This document shows positions 26,457 to 36,599 of a DNA stretch of 64,000 nt, one piece after another (within the stretch, counting starts at the first letter, position 1; each line of letters opens with the position of its first letter). The translations under genes were made by a program, and so were the position numbers. The stretch is from NCBI RefSeq assembly GCF_900113935.1, contig NZ_FORF01000014.1, positions 1-64,000 of the forward strand, given 5' to 3'. The stretch comes from Aquamicrobium aerolatum DSM 21857. GTDB taxonomy: Bacteria; Pseudomonadota; Alphaproteobacteria; Rhizobiales; Rhizobiaceae. The notes below the pieces were generated by a model, which was not told where the DNA came from, ran no database searches, and was given only the letters and a program-made list of their open reading frames with translations.

Positions 26457-27770
26457 ATGTCGGACGCCACCGCAGAGGTCCCGGTTGACCGAGCTCGCGC
26501 CACGGAAGCTGGGCCGATCGGACGCTTCCTGAACGCCACTGAACTCGACACACGCATGCTGGGGATGCTTGGCGCGCTGCTGATCATCTGGCTCATGTTC
26601 CACGTCCTTTCCGGTGGGCTGTTTCTCACCCCTCGCAATTTGTGGAATTTGTCGGTCCAGTCAGCATCGGTTGCGGTGATGGCGACTGGCATGGTGCTTG
26701 TGATCGTCACACGCAACATCGATCTGTCGGTGGGCTCGATCCTTGGCTTCGTTGGCATGATCATGGGGGTGACCCAGGCGCAGCTGCTTCCCGGCATTTT
26801 AGGATTTGGTCATCCGGCTATCTGGCTGCTGGCAGCCTTGGCAGGTCTGTGCGTCGGCGTGACGATCGGAGCGCTGCATGGTTTTGTCATTGCTTATCTC
26901 GGTGTGCCGGCCTTCATCGTTACCCTTGGCGGATTGCTTGTCTGGCGCGGTGGTGCGTGGTGGGTCACAAGCGGACAGACCGTTGCGCCGATGGACGCGA
27001 CCTTTCGGCTGATGGGTGGTGGGGTTGATGGCTCAATCGGCGCTACGTGGAGCTGGATTGTCGGCATAGTGGCCTGTGTCGCCGTCGTTCTCATGCTGAT
27101 GAACGCTCGTTCGCAGCGCCGGCGTTTCAGTTTCCCGCGGCGGCCAATCTGGGCCGAAGCATTTCTGGGGGCGGTCACCTGCTCGCTCATTCTCGGTGCT
27201 GTCTGGGTTGCAAATTCCTATCCTTGGCCAGTCGGTATCGTGCGTCGCTACGCGCAGGCAAACAACATCGAGATCCCGGAAGGGGGCCTGTTCATCGCGC
27301 ATGGCATTGCCATTCCAGTTCTGATCGCGTTGGTGGTTGGGATTGCGATGACCTTCATCGCCAACCGCACCCGTTTTGGCCGCTATGTTTTCGCTATTGG
27401 CGGCAATCCGGAAGCTGCTGAACTTGCCGGCATCAACACACGCTGGGTGACCATGAAAATCTTCATGCTGATGGGCGGTCTGGCTGCCGTCGGCGCGATG
27501 ATCTCGACCGCGCGCCTCAATGCGGCGACCAACGCACAAGGCACTCTCGACGAACTTCTCGTCATCGCGGCTGCGGTGATTGGCGGCACGTCCCTTTCAG
27601 GTGGTGTCGGCACGATTGCGGGAGCGATGCTGGGAGCGATGCTGATGCAGTCGCTTGCCTCGGGCATGATCCTGCTCGGCGTTGATACACCTCTGCAGAA
27701 TATCGTTGTCGGTCTGGCGCTTGTCGTCGCCGTCTGGCTCGACACTGTCTATCGCCGCCGTGTCGGTTGA
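26457..27770 (+). CDS. xylH: Sugar ABC transporter permease XylH
   Basis: A 437-residue permease of the RbsC/XylH type, using the ATG with GGAGG 6 nt upstream (an adjacent ATG is at 26454). I see about ten or more membrane segments. The typical motifs are [40 protein letters not shown] and the EAA-like [17 protein letters not shown] loop. The C-terminal [20 protein letters not shown] motif is diagnostic. It forms the membrane channel for the XylF-bound sugar. Confidence 0.92.
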   Translation: MSDATAEVPVDRARATEAGPIGRFLNATELDTRMLGMLGALLIIWLMFHVLSGGLFLTPRNLWNLSVQSASVAVMATGMVLVIVTRNIDLSVGSILGFVGMIMGVTQAQLLPGILGFGHPAIWLLAALAGLCVGVTIGALHGFVIAYLGVPAFIVTLGGLLVWRGGAWWVTSGQTVAPMDATFRLMGGGVDGSIGATWSWIVGIVACVAVVLMLMNARSQRRRFSFPRRPIWAEAFLGAVTCSLILGAVWVANSYPWPVGIVRRYAQANNIEIPEGGLFIAHGIAIPVLIALVVGIAMTFIANRTRFGRYVFAIGGNPEAAELAGINTRWVTMKIFMLMGGLAAVGAMISTARLNAATNAQGTLDELLVIAAAVIGGTSLSGGVGTIAGAMLGAMLMQSLASGMILLGVDTPLQNIVVGLALVVAVWLDTVYRRRVG

Positions 27771-27781
27771 GGAGAAACGTG

Positions 27782-28570
27782 ATGGCACAGGAAGCCACCC
27801 CCCCGCTGGTTGAGCTGAAGAACATTTCCATCTCGTTCGGCGGCATTCAGGCTGTTGATGACGCGTCGCTTGATCTGCATGCTGGAGAGGTCGTCGCTCT
27901 TCTCGGACACAATGGTGCCGGCAAGTCGACGTTGATCAAGATCCTTTCCGGCGCTTACCGTCGTGACGCCGGAACGATCCTAGTCAAGGGCGAGGAAGCG
28001 GTGATCGGAAACCCGCGCGACGCCAAGAAATATGGGATCGAGACGATCTACCAGACACTGGCACTGGCCGATAACGTCGATGCGGCGGCGAATCTTTTTC
28101 TGGGTCGGGAACTGCGTACGCGGTGGGGCACGCTTGATGACGTGGCAATGGAGTCGCAGACGCGCAAGGTCATGGGCCGACTCAATCCGCGCTTTCAGCG
28201 TTTCAAGGAGCCGGTGTCAAAGCTTTCCGGCGGCCAGCGACAATCGGTGGCGATTGCGCGAGCGATTCATTTCGACGCGCGCATCCTGATCATGGACGAG
28301 CCGACGGCGGCACTTGGCCCACAGGAAACTGCGCAGGTCGGGGAGCTGGTCAAGCAGCTGAAAGCCGACGGCATCGGCATTTTCCTTATCAGCCATGACA
28401 TCCACGACGTGTTTGATCTCGCCGACCGTGTTTGCGTGATGAAGAACGGACAGGTGGTCGGGACGGCACGCACGCAGGATGTGACCAAGGATGAAGTGCT
28501 GGGGATGATTATTCTGGGTAAATGTCCGCCAGGGGCGGTTCCCGGACCAGGGGCTGCGCCACTTTCCTGA
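27782..28570 (+). CDS. xylG: Sugar ABC transporter ATP-binding protein (single-domain XylG)
   Basis: A 262-residue ATPase with one nucleotide-binding domain, about half the length of enteric XylG, which has two; the short form is common in Hyphomicrobiales. Walker A is GHNGAGKST (42-50), the signature [15 protein letters not shown], Walker [13 protein letters not shown] and the switch [16 protein letters not shown] precedes the ATG at 27782. It completes the XylFHG importer. Confidence 0.9.
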   Translation: MAQEATPPLVELKNISISFGGIQAVDDASLDLHAGEVVALLGHNGAGKSTLIKILSGAYRRDAGTILVKGEEAVIGNPRDAKKYGIETIYQTLALADNVDAAANLFLGRELRTRWGTLDDVAMESQTRKVMGRLNPRFQRFKEPVSKLSGGQRQSVAIARAIHFDARILIMDEPTAALGPQETAQVGELVKQLKADGIGIFLISHDIHDVFDLADRVCVMKNGQVVGTARTQDVTKDEVLGMIILGKCPPGAVPGPGAAPLS

Positions 28571-28587
28571 CACTTGTCAGAAACGAA

Positions 28588-28612
28588 AAAGGGAACCGCG
28601 AAGGTTCCCTTT
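28588..28612. terminator. Bidirectional intrinsic terminator
   Basis: AAAGGGAACC at 28588-28597 pairs perfectly with GGTTCCCTTT at 28603-28612, loop GCGAA. A-rich and T-rich flanks make it usable for xylG (+) and the convergent lipoprotein gene (-). Confidence 0.9.
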
Positions 28613-28648
28613 CTTACTGGAGAGGAGAGAGCCCCACTCAAGTCTTGA

Positions 28649-28906
28649 TTAGCAGCGCGCTTCGTACACGCGGTTGTACTGGTCGCGATAACGGCACCAG
28701 CCCGAACGCGTCGTGCTGCGACCAATCAGGTAGCCCGAAGCACCACCGATTGCGGCGCCTGCCAGCGCGCCTTCAACGCGGCCTGTCGTTACGCCGCCAA
28801 TTGCAGCGCCTACTGCCGCGCCGCCTACAGCCGTCTGTTCTGCAGTCGAGCAGCCAGCTGTTGCCAGTGCGGCAACGCTCGCAATTGCCAATACAAATTT
28901 TCTCAT
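28649..28906 (-). CDS. Glycine-zipper outer-membrane-type lipoprotein
   Basis: An 85-residue protein starting at 28906, with GGAGG 5 nt upstream. It has a lipoprotein-like signal ending LATAGC, with the lipidated Cys at about residue 19. A glycine-zipper segment follows ([20 protein letters not shown], then [12 protein letters not shown]), and the C-terminus is basic and aromatic with two cysteines. Proteins of this SmpA/YMGG-like type sit in the outer membrane or periplasm, and their role is poorly defined. Confidence 0.85.
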   Translation of the reverse strand: MRKFVLAIASVAALATAGCSTAEQTAVGGAAVGAAIGGVTTGRVEGALAGAAIGGASGYLIGRSTTRSGWCRYRDQYNRVYEARC

Positions 28907-29092
28907 ACCTGCCTCCATTTGACGCATTGCCCTTCAACGCCCAGATTGCCGGTACGCTGTGTCGGCATCAAGACATTTTCACAAAATAGCCCAGCTTGAT
29001 AAACAACTTGCAACTGGTTTGGAACTCCTCAAACGTCAAACGGTTCCATATTTGACTTTTTGCAAAGCCGAATAAATTCCCTTGCGAGCGTG

Positions 29093-30016
29093 ATGATGAG
29101 CAGTGCGGTCCGGATTGAAGCATTCCTGGAGATGATGAGCGCGGAGCGTGGTGCGAGCGGCAACACGCTCGATGCGTATCGCCGCGACCTTGAAGATGCT
29201 GACGCGTTTTTGGGCCGCAAACTCGCAGTCGCCTCCGTTGACGATATCCGCAACTGGCTGGATGATGTTGCAGTCCGAGGGTTTGCCTCGTCATCACAGG
29301 CGCGAAAACTCTCCGCCATGCGGCAGTTTTTTCGCTTCCTCTATGCCGAAGGCATCCGCCAGGATGATCCGACCGGGGTGATTGACGCCCCGCGCAAGCA
29401 ACGTTCATTGCCAAAGACCATGCAGGAAGACGCGGTGACACGGCTTCTGGAGCGCGCCGAGACAGAAAAGGCGCAGGCGCGTGACGATGAGGCTTGGTTC
29501 GCCGCCTGCCGGCTGCACGCACTGGTCGAGACGCTTTATGCGACGGGGCTGCGTGTTACCGAACTGGTCAGTCTGCCATTGAGCGTTGCGTCGCGCGACG
29601 AGCGCTATTTCGTCGTTCGGGGCAAAGGCGGCAAAGAGCGAATTGTTCCATTATCACCCAAGGCGAAGGATGCGCTGAAAGACTGGATCAAGGCACGCGC
29701 GGCACAGCCGAGGTTTTTGGACAGTCTATTCCTGTTCCCGGCAGCATCTGAAAGCGGTCATCTCCCGCGTCAGGTTTTTGCGCGTGAGCTGAAGGCGCTC
29801 GGTTCACGTTGTGGCGTTCCAGCGGCGAAATTGTCGCCGCATGTTCTTCGGCACGCTTTTGCGAGCCATTTATTGCAGAATGGCGCGGATTTGCGTGCAG
29901 TTCAGCAATTGCTGGGGCATTCGGACATTTCAACGACACAAATCTATACCCATGTGCTCGAAAACCGGCTTGTCGAACTGGTCAGCAAGAATCACCCGCT
30001 TGCCGATCAGGCCTAG
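29093..30016 (+). CDS. xerD: Chromosome dimer resolution recombinase XerD
   Basis: A 307-residue tyrosine recombinase from the ATG at 29093; a TTG at 29060 would give 11 more. The catalytic set is complete: Arg154 ([10 protein letters not shown]), Lys178/Lys181 (RGKGGKER), His250 and Arg253 ([14 protein letters not shown]), His276 ([11 protein letters not shown]), Tyr285 (IYTHV). Length and motifs separate it from the phage integrase earlier in the window. With XerC it resolves chromosome dimers at dif. It is followed by accA, a gene order I know from Brucella and relatives. Confidence 0.93.
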   Translation: MMSSAVRIEAFLEMMSAERGASGNTLDAYRRDLEDADAFLGRKLAVASVDDIRNWLDDVAVRGFASSSQARKLSAMRQFFRFLYAEGIRQDDPTGVIDAPRKQRSLPKTMQEDAVTRLLERAETEKAQARDDEAWFAACRLHALVETLYATGLRVTELVSLPLSVASRDERYFVVRGKGGKERIVPLSPKAKDALKDWIKARAAQPRFLDSLFLFPAASESGHLPRQVFARELKALGSRCGVPAAKLSPHVLRHAFASHLLQNGADLRAVQQLLGHSDISTTQIYTHVLENRLVELVSKNHPLADQA

Positions 30017-30090
30017 GCTCGCTATGTGAAAACCCGAAATAGCCGTTCTGGCTCCCTGGGCGTCAAGCCATCTCCGGATCAAAGCTGCGT

Positions 30091-31041
30091 ATGTTCAATT
30101 ATCTCGATTTCGAAAAACCTGTCGCTGACCTAGAGGGCAAGATCCTCGATTTGAAGACGCTTGCCCAGAATGGGGAAGCTGTCGATGTGGCTGACGAAAT
30201 CGCGCGACTTGAGAAGCGTTCCGGCGATGCGCTGCGAGATGTCTACAAACAGCTGACGCCATGGCAGAAGGTCCAGGTCGCGCGTCATCCGGACAGACCG
30301 CACTGCCTCGATTATGTCGGCAAGCTGTTCACCGACTTTACACCGCTGGCAGGTGACCGTGCATTTGGCGAGGATAATGCCGTTATTGCCGGCTTCGCGC
30401 GGTTCAACGGTGAGTCGGTCGCGATACTCGGTCTGGAAAAGGGTAACGACACCCAGTCGCGTCTCAAGCACAATTTCGGTAGTGCGCGCCCGGAGGGTTA
30501 CCGCAAGGCGGTCCGGGTGATGGAGATGGCGGATCGGTTCGGTATTCCGGTGGTCAGCCTTGTCGATACTGCAGGCGCCTATCCCGGCATTGGTGCGGAA
30601 GAGCGTGGGCAGGCCGAGGCGATCGCGCGTTCGACGTCGGTTTCGCTTGGCCTGAAGGTTCCGAACATCTCGGTGATTATTGGCGAGGGCGGGTCGGGTG
30701 GCGCCATTGCGATTGCGGTGGCCAACAAGGTCTACATGCTGGAGCACTCGATCTATTCGGTGATCTCGCCGGAGGGTGCAGCGTCGATCCTGTGGCGCGA
30801 CACGACGCGTTCGAAGGACGCGGCCACCAACATGAAGATCACGGCTCAGGACTTGCTCGATCTGAAGATCATCGACTCTATTATCGCCGAGCCTCTCGGT
30901 GGCGCGCATCGCAACCGTGATGCGGTGATCGAGGCGACCGGCAAGCAGATCGCAAAGGGATTTGCCGAGCTGGCAAGCGCTGGCACCGACTATCGTGAGC
31001 ATCGCCGCGAGAAATTTCTTGCTATGGGGCGTACGCTTTAG
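30091..31041 (+). CDS. accA: Acetyl-CoA carboxylase carboxyltransferase alpha subunit
   Basis: A 316-residue protein of the usual AccA length. Diagnostic segments are MFNYLDFEKPVADLEGKI, the ARHPDRPHCLDYV motif, DTAGAYPGIGAEERGQAEAI and IGEGGSGGAIAIAVANKVYM, where backbone amides form the oxyanion hole. It also has ISPEGAASILWRD. With AccD it transfers carboxyl from carboxybiotin to acetyl-CoA, the first step of fatty acid synthesis. Confidence 0.97.
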   Translation: MFNYLDFEKPVADLEGKILDLKTLAQNGEAVDVADEIARLEKRSGDALRDVYKQLTPWQKVQVARHPDRPHCLDYVGKLFTDFTPLAGDRAFGEDNAVIAGFARFNGESVAILGLEKGNDTQSRLKHNFGSARPEGYRKAVRVMEMADRFGIPVVSLVDTAGAYPGIGAEERGQAEAIARSTSVSLGLKVPNISVIIGEGGSGGAIAIAVANKVYMLEHSIYSVISPEGAASILWRDTTRSKDAATNMKITAQDLLDLKIIDSIIAEPLGGAHRNRDAVIEATGKQIAKGFAELASAGTDYREHRREKFLAMGRTL

Positions 31042-31325
31042 CGCTCCATAGATCTGGCCGATTTGCTCTGTCCTTGCGGGTGTGAAAACGGGATCTTTGG
31101 ACAGGTTTTTGCCGGTTCGGGATCGGAGAGCCGGCTTTGCCACAATATTGCCGCGTGAACCGCTTCTTCGTTCCCCTGATGAACTTCGCGTGAACTCCTT
31201 CCTGTCGGTGTAGCTGGTAAGGAATCCTCAAGGTTAACGGGCGTAGTTGTCGGAACGAACCAGACATGATGTTTCGGAAGGAAGCTCACTCCGAAACTCC
31301 AACCAAGGCTAGAGTTGCGATCGCC

Positions 31326-32498
31326 ATGAATACCAGCTTCGCCCGTGCCGGCCTGTTGCTTGCAGTCCTTGCGTTTGCCGGATGCAACGGGACTTTGGAA
31401 GACATTGCACCGAAGGCGGAGAAGAGCCTTCCGCCGGCTCTCGTGCAATCAATGCGGGTCAAGGGTATGACCCAGACCTCCCCGATCATGGTTCGCATCT
31501 TCAAGGAAGAGGCGAAGCTAGAGGTCTGGAAGCGCAAGGATAACGGGCGTTACGACCTGGCTACCAGTTACGAAATCTGCAAATGGTCGGGTCAGCTGGG
31601 GCCAAAATTTACCGAGGGTGACCGTCAGGCTCCCGAAGGCTTCTACTCTGTTCGTCCACATCAGATGAACCCGACGTCTCAGTATCACCTTGCGTTCAAC
31701 ATGGGGTTTCCGAACGCCTTTGACCGCGTGAACGGGCGGAATGGTACGCATCTCATGGTGCATGGCGCGTGTTCGTCCGCTGGCTGCTATTCCATGACCG
31801 ACGCCCAGATGGAGCAGATCTATGCGTTCGCGCGCGATGCTTTCAAGGGCGGTCAAAGCGAGTTCCAGATTCAGGCCTTTCCGTTCCGGATGACGGCGGC
31901 CAACATGGCCCGCTACAGAAATGATCCGAACTACCAGTTCTGGACCATGCTGAAAGAGGGCTACGACCATTTCGAGATTACCAGGGTGCCGCCGAAAGTT
32001 GACGTCTGCGGCAAGCGCTATGTCTTCAACCAGGAGCTTGAAGCAGGACGCAGCTTGTCTGCTGCCGCGGCATGCCCGGTGACGACCCAGCCCGAATCCT
32101 TGCGTGTTGCCTATGCAGGCTACAAGGCGAAGTATGATGCCGCGTTCCAGGCAGCGCTCGATGGGCAGGGCGCAGGTAAAGTAGCGCCGGTCTCCGAGAC
32201 GATTGATGGGCTGAAGGAAGCGGCGCTTGTTGCTGACTGGTCTCGCCGCAGAGCGCGTGGAGAGCGCGTCACGCCGCAGCCGCCGACAATGGAAGCACCG
32301 CATATCCTGTTGGCCGACAAGGAACGTGCCAAAGGCCCGGTCACCACGCCTGCCATTGCGGCAGCGCCAACGCCAGCACCAGCAGCTGCTTCGCCGCAAC
32401 AGGCGGTGGTGGAGGCTGCGGCGCCGACGGATGGTGCAAAGCCGGAATCTGCGCGTCCTAAGCTTACCCAGCGCCTTCTGGGCATGTTTGGTGGCTGA
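31326..32498 (+). CDS. L,D-transpeptidase family lipoprotein (YafK-like)
   Basis: I use the ATG at 31326, since it yields a clean lipoprotein signal with lipobox LAFAGC (Cys20); the frame is open to 31266. The 390-residue protein carries a YkuD-type catalytic motif near residues 145-153 (HLMVHGACSSAGCYSMTD), with His and Cys as catalytic pair. It should cross-link peptidoglycan or attach proteins to it in the periplasm. The C-terminal 70 residues are an Ala/Pro-rich low-complexity tail (APTPAPAAASPQ). Its end overlaps the start of the TusA-like gene. Confidence 0.9.
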   Translation: MNTSFARAGLLLAVLAFAGCNGTLEDIAPKAEKSLPPALVQSMRVKGMTQTSPIMVRIFKEEAKLEVWKRKDNGRYDLATSYEICKWSGQLGPKFTEGDRQAPEGFYSVRPHQMNPTSQYHLAFNMGFPNAFDRVNGRNGTHLMVHGACSSAGCYSMTDAQMEQIYAFARDAFKGGQSEFQIQAFPFRMTAANMARYRNDPNYQFWTMLKEGYDHFEITRVPPKVDVCGKRYVFNQELEAGRSLSAAAACPVTTQPESLRVAYAGYKAKYDAAFQAALDGQGAGKVAPVSETIDGLKEAALVADWSRRRARGERVTPQPPTMEAPHILLADKERAKGPVTTPAIAAAPTPAPAAASPQQAVVEAAAPTDGAKPESARPKLTQRLLGMFGG

Positions 32499-32742
32499 CT
32501 TGGTCCGCCAGGAGCCTTGCGATCTTTATGATCTGCGTGGGCTCAATTGTCCGTTGCCTGTGTTGCGCAGCCGCAAGCGGCTGGCCGGCATGGCGCCCGG
32601 CGCTCAATTATGGGTCGAGACCACCGATCCGCTGGCAGTGATCGACATCCCGGCATTTTGCCATGAAAGCGGCCACCGCCTCTTGAGCACTCTCGCCGTT
32701 GAAGGTGGCCACCGTTTTCTCATTGAGCGCGGTGACGCGTAG
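32491..32742 (+). CDS. TusA-like sulfur-carrier protein
   Basis: An 83-residue protein with a GTG start overlapping the stop of the preceding gene by 8 nt. It contains the sulfurtransferase motif LRGLNCPLPVLRSRKRL, with Cys20-Pro-Leu-Pro23 as the persulfide site, and the two-layer alpha/beta pattern of the family (VETTDPLAVIDIPAFCHESG). It may hand sulfur to tRNA thiolation, molybdenum cofactor or other acceptors. No gene that identifies the acceptor is adjacent. Confidence 0.88.
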   Translation: MADLVRQEPCDLYDLRGLNCPLPVLRSRKRLAGMAPGAQLWVETTDPLAVIDIPAFCHESGHRLLSTLAVEGGHRFLIERGDA

Positions 32743-32748
32743 CGGCCG

Positions 32749-33852
32749 TTACGGGCGGTAGCCGGCGATTGCGAGCGGGTTGTCCTGAAGTGCGGCCCGA
32801 TCCGGGGTGTCGATTGATGGAGCCCCCATGAATGCCGAAAACAGGCGCTGCACATAAATATCCGGCATGTCGAAGGTGATGAGCACGAGCCGCACACCAC
32901 GTGGGCCTTCCGGCCATGAGGTGAGGCGCGCTGGTGGATGCAGAAGCTTCTGCACACCATGAATGACCAGCGGTCGCTCGGGGTCTTCCACAAGCTCGAT
33001 CACGCCTTTCATGCGCAAAAGCTTGTCGCCCTGCGTGGAGCGCAGGATATCCAGAAATGCCTCGATTGCGCCAAAGGAGACCGGCTGAGGATGCACTAGC
33101 GATAGTGTCCTGACGCGGTCGTCGTGATGATGGTGATGTGTGTGGCCGCAGCCGTCATCATGCGTATGGTCGTGATCATGATGGGCGTCCGATAGCTCCC
33201 CGAGCCATCGGTTAAGGTCAGCTTCTCGTCGCTTGGGGTCGTAGAGCCCACAATCGATCAGCGCCGTTGCTGAGGCTGAATCCGCGCGAAGGAAGGTAGC
33301 ACGTGGGTTCAACGAGTTCAGACGCGCCGTCAGTGCTTCAAGCTCTTTCGCCTCGGCAAGGTCAGCCTTGGCGATAACGATCCGGTCAGCCACTGCGGCC
33401 TGGCGGACGGCCTCCTGATGAGCATCGAGCGTGGCAGAGCCGTTGACGGCGTCCACGACGCAGATCACACCATCGAGCCGTAGCGCTTGCGTCAGGACAG
33501 GATGGCCCATCACGGCCTGCAGCACCGGAACGGGGTCGGCAAGCCCGGTTGTCTCGATCACGATCCTTTTGAGCGGTGCGATGCGCCCGGTCTGCATCCG
33601 GTCGATCAGATCAGCCAGCGTGTCCACCAGCTCGCCGCGCACCGTGCAGCACAAGCAGCCATCGGCCAGTTGGATCAGCCCGTCAGATGCCTGCTCGACG
33701 AGCATGTGATCGATAGATATCTCCCCGAATTCGTTGATGATAACGGCTGTCGATTCGAGTTCGGGGTCTTTGAGAAGCCGGTTGAGAAGAGTGGTCTTCC
33801 CCGCGCCGAGAAAGCCGGTGAGGATGGACACTGCGATCGGAGCGTGGGCCAT
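32749..33852 (-). CDS. COG0523 (CobW/ZNG-type) metallochaperone GTPase
   Basis: A 367-residue G3E GTPase. Walker A is GFLGAGKTT (13-21), the metal motif CLCC is at 66-69 (GCLCCTVRGE), and the NKxD equivalent is AKADL. A long histidine-rich loop (about 220-240, HDHDHTHDDG then HTHHHHHDD) lies between the GTPase and the C-terminal domain, as in zinc-responsive members. It probably delivers zinc or another metal to client proteins. Cobalamin involvement is possible but no cob gene is near; cobST is 26 kb away. It ends 6 nt from the convergent TusA-like gene. Confidence 0.9.
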   Translation of the reverse strand: MAHAPIAVSILTGFLGAGKTTLLNRLLKDPELESTAVIINEFGEISIDHMLVEQASDGLIQLADGCLCCTVRGELVDTLADLIDRMQTGRIAPLKRIVIETTGLADPVPVLQAVMGHPVLTQALRLDGVICVVDAVNGSATLDAHQEAVRQAAVADRIVIAKADLAEAKELEALTARLNSLNPRATFLRADSASATALIDCGLYDPKRREADLNRWLGELSDAHHDHDHTHDDGCGHTHHHHHDDRVRTLSLVHPQPVSFGAIEAFLDILRSTQGDKLLRMKGVIELVEDPERPLVIHGVQKLLHPPARLTSWPEGPRGVRLVLITFDMPDIYVQRLFSAFMGAPSIDTPDRAALQDNPLAIAGYRP

Positions 33853-33855
33853 CTG

Positions 33856-34950
33856 TTACCCACCCTGCGCGCTGGCTGCGACCGGAACATAGTCGGTCGG
33901 ACGTGGTGTCGGGATCGGCACATCTGCATAACGTGGTGCCTTGGATTCCGGGCCCGTGGCGCCTCCCAATGCCACGGTGACGGCAATTGGCGTACGCGTT
34001 GGTTCCCGCAGGTGAGGCGACTTGAATGCCGGCTTGCCGCTGGGTGCGCGCGCTTCCGTGACTGCTTTCCAATGTGCTTCGGTGCAGATGGTCGAGCGCA
34101 GGTTGACTGCTTGCTTCGGTTCGCGGCCGCTGGGACGTAACTGACCGATATAGGGTGCGTCGGTTGCAGCTGTGGCGAAGCCGCGGGCGAGGAGATCGGC
34201 AGTCTTGTCGCCGCGCGCTTCCACAGTGGGTTCGCCAATGACAACGGCCAGAAGATTACGCCCGTTGCGGGAGGCGGTCGCGATCAGGTTGAAACCTGAC
34301 GGGCAGGTATAGCCGGTCTTCATCCCGTTGGCGCCATCGAAGCGTCGGATCAACTCGTTGGTGTTGTCGATCGTCTTGTTGTCAACGACGATCGCCTCGA
34401 GCTCATAATATTTTTTGTACTGCGGAAATTCGTTTCGCAGTGTCATCGCCAGCACTGCAAGGTCATGCGCATTGGTGACCTGCGCGTCTGCGTGCAGACC
34501 GTGCGCATTGACAAAATGAGTGCCGCTCATGCCGAGGCGGCGGGCTTCAGCGTTCATCCGTTCCACGAAGGCGGATGATGATCCCGCGATGCTTTCGGCG
34601 AGGGCCGCGGAAACGTCATTGGCGGATTTGACCATCAGGATCTTGATTGCACTGTCGACCGTCAACACCGATCCGGGTTTGAAGCCCATGCGGCTGGGTG
34701 GCTCCTTGGCGGCACGCTGCGAAATTCGAACGGGCGATTTCATCGTGACTTCACCAGCGGCAATCGCGCGATAAGTCACATAGGTCGTCATCAGCTTCGT
34801 CAGCGAGGCTGGGTACCAGGGCGCGAAGGCATCCTCAGCAGCGAGCACCTTGCCGTTGTCCAGATCGAGCAGCAACGAAGGCCCCGCCTGTAGTGCGCCG
34901 GTGAAGCAAAGCATTGCCGCAATTGCGGAACCGACAGTCTTTCCCCGCAT
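33856..34950 (-). CDS. D-alanyl-D-alanine carboxypeptidase (DacF/PBP5-like)
   Basis: A 364-residue S11 peptidase from the ATG at 34950; the frame extends to 35004. The signal peptide is about 20 residues (MRGKTVGSAIAAMLCFTGAL). The three active-site motifs are present: SxxK in YPASLTKLMT, SxN in VKSANDVSAAL and KTG in GMKTGYTC. The C-terminus is variable and Pro/Thr-rich and lacks an obvious amphipathic anchor. It trims the terminal D-Ala of peptidoglycan stem peptides. It precedes the COG0523 gene by 3 nt on the same strand. Confidence 0.92.
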   Translation of the reverse strand: MRGKTVGSAIAAMLCFTGALQAGPSLLLDLDNGKVLAAEDAFAPWYPASLTKLMTTYVTYRAIAAGEVTMKSPVRISQRAAKEPPSRMGFKPGSVLTVDSAIKILMVKSANDVSAALAESIAGSSSAFVERMNAEARRLGMSGTHFVNAHGLHADAQVTNAHDLAVLAMTLRNEFPQYKKYYELEAIVVDNKTIDNTNELIRRFDGANGMKTGYTCPSGFNLIATASRNGRNLLAVVIGEPTVEARGDKTADLLARGFATAATDAPYIGQLRPSGREPKQAVNLRSTICTEAHWKAVTEARAPSGKPAFKSPHLREPTRTPIAVTVALGGATGPESKAPRYADVPIPTPRPTDYVPVAASAQGG

Positions 34951-35149
34951 GATCAATCCATTCGTTTCTTGCCGCGGCCGTCCCCGATAACCATGAGCCG
35001 CCAATGACGGCCTGTCATGCTGGTTGCGACTCTGCGGGACTGTATTTGGTCCAGCTACTTAACCTATGTGACCTCAAGATGGCAAAGCGTTGCCAGTCTC
35101 CCCACGTCTTATTACGATGCCGGCAATTCACCAAAGAGGACGACTGCCA

Positions 35150-36313
35150 ATGCCCATTCTGAACCGCGTTGCCGAACTGCATGAAGAAGTGACGGAATGG
35201 CGTCGCCATCTGCATACAATCCCCGAATTGTTGTACGAAGTGCACCAGACGGCGGCATTCGTAGCCGACAAGTTGCGGGCGTTCGGTTGCGATGAGGTCG
35301 TTACGGGCATCGGCCGGACGGGTGTGGTCGGCTTGATCAAGGGAACGCGAGGCGACGGTCCGGTGATTGGCCTGCGCGCCGACATGGATGCATTGCCGCT
35401 CAACGAGATCACCGGCAAGCCCTATGCTTCGCAGACGCAGGGCAAGATGCATGCCTGTGGCCATGACGGCCACACTGCCATGTTGCTGGGCGCAGCGAAA
35501 TATCTGGCTGAGACGCGTAATTTTGCCGGTTCCGTCGCAGTCATCTTCCAGCCGGCGGAGGAGGGCGGCGCCGGAGGCAAGGCGATGATCGAAGACGGGC
35601 TCATGGACCGTTTCGGCATTCAGAGCGTTTTCGGCATGCACAACATGCCAGGCCTGCCGGTCGGCCAGTTTGCCACCCGTCCGGGACCGCTGATGGCGGC
35701 CACCTGCGAATTCACCATCACCGTGCGTGGCAAGGGCGGGCATGCCGCCATGCCGCACCTGTCGATTGATCCGATCGTCACGGCAAGCCAGATTGTAACG
35801 GCGCTGCAAACGATCACCGCACGCAGCATCGACCCGCTTGACTCCCTCGTGGTGTCGGTCACGAAATTCCATTCGGGCGACGCCAATAATGTGATCGCGC
35901 CGTCGGCAGAGCTTGCCGGCACGATCCGCACGCTGCGCGACGAGGTCGGTGAACTTGCCCGTGCGCGCATGGTCGAGATCTGCAACGGGATCGCCGCCGC
36001 CAATGGCGCGCAGGTGGATGTCGCTCTGGACATCAACTATCCGGTGACCTTCAACCATGCCGAGGAGACAGATTTCGTCATCGACATCGCGACGCAGATT
36101 GCCGGACAGGGCAATGTTGACGGTGCTGTGAGCCCGACGATGGGTGGTGAGGATTTTTCCTACATGTTGCAGGCCCGTCCCGGAGCGTTCATCTTCGCGG
36201 GCAACGGCGATACGGCCGGTCTTCATCACCCGGCCTATGACTTCAACGACGAGCTGATCCCGCACGGTATTTCGTATTGGGTGAAGCTCACAGAAGCTGC
36301 ATTGGCCCGCTAG
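35150..36313 (+). CDS. M20-family amidohydrolase (hippurate hydrolase-like)
   Basis: A 387-residue metal-dependent amidohydrolase starting MPILNRVAELHEEVTEWRRH. The metal-ligand motif MHACGHDGHTAM, the catalytic glutamates in QPAEEGGAGG and the late ligand HHPAYDFNDE are intact, as is the dimerisation-domain motif GKGGHAAMPHLSIDPI. The family cleaves N-acyl amino acids, hippurate or indole-amino acid conjugates; the substrate is not predictable. A 455-codon open frame on the opposite strand is a coding-bias shadow. Confidence 0.93.
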   Translation: MPILNRVAELHEEVTEWRRHLHTIPELLYEVHQTAAFVADKLRAFGCDEVVTGIGRTGVVGLIKGTRGDGPVIGLRADMDALPLNEITGKPYASQTQGKMHACGHDGHTAMLLGAAKYLAETRNFAGSVAVIFQPAEEGGAGGKAMIEDGLMDRFGIQSVFGMHNMPGLPVGQFATRPGPLMAATCEFTITVRGKGGHAAMPHLSIDPIVTASQIVTALQTITARSIDPLDSLVVSVTKFHSGDANNVIAPSAELAGTIRTLRDEVGELARARMVEICNGIAAANGAQVDVALDINYPVTFNHAEETDFVIDIATQIAGQGNVDGAVSPTMGGEDFSYMLQARPGAFIFAGNGDTAGLHHPAYDFNDELIPHGISYWVKLTEAALAR

Positions 36314-36413
36314 GGCATTTCCGCTTTTCGTAGCCTCGCGGAATTGCTCTAACTCATTGTCTTCATGCAATTTCGATCGCAAAACCGCTACGCGTTTTTG
36401 CTGGAATTGTCAT
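36312..36413. repeat. Rhizobial intergenic palindromic repeat
   Basis: The block GGGCATTTCCGCTTTTCG, followed by GCGGAATTGCTCTAA, GCAATTTCGATCGC and AAAACCGCTACGCG, then GCTGGAATTG, matches a type of dispersed intergenic element I know from Brucella, Ochrobactrum and Mesorhizobium. It starts at the stop codon of the amidohydrolase gene and lies just before tRNA-Arg. Confidence 0.6.
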
Positions 36414-36495
36414 AGCTGGCAACAAGAAATACGGACGGACGGGGGCTTGCAAATGTATTGGCGAACCCGTCCGAACCGTTTATACCGCCTTCAGC

Positions 36496-36572
36496 GGTCC
36501 CGTAGCTCAGTAGGATAGAGCACCAGATTCCTAATCTGGGGGTCACAGGTTCGAATCCTGTCGGGATCACCA
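36496..36572 (+). tRNA. tRNA-Arg (anticodon CCT)
   Basis: A complete 77-nt cloverleaf. The acceptor stem is GGTCCCG with CGGGATC and discriminator A. The D arm is GCTCAGTAGGATAGAGC. The anticodon stem CCAGA/TCTGG holds loop TTCCTAA with anticodon CCT. The T arm is ACAGG-TTCGAAT-CCTGT, and CCA is encoded. Confidence 0.97.
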
Positions 36573-36599
36573 CGGCGTTGTTTTTTCGGTTCCTGCGCC

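Noticed and set aside
29021-29047. Palindromic EcfG-like sequences on both strands (GGTT and AGTT at the -10 side)
   Set aside because: One mismatch on each strand and the downstream genes (xerD, lipoprotein) are more than 45 nt and 115 nt away; kept only as a borderline case.
30130-31143. 337-codon frame antisense to accA
   Set aside because: accA is unmistakable on the plus strand; the antisense translation has no recognisable domain.
35015-36382. 455-codon open frame antisense to the M20 amidohydrolase
   Set aside because: The plus strand has complete metal-ligand motifs and a ribosome site. The antisense frame shows no motif and arises from GC-rich third-position bias.
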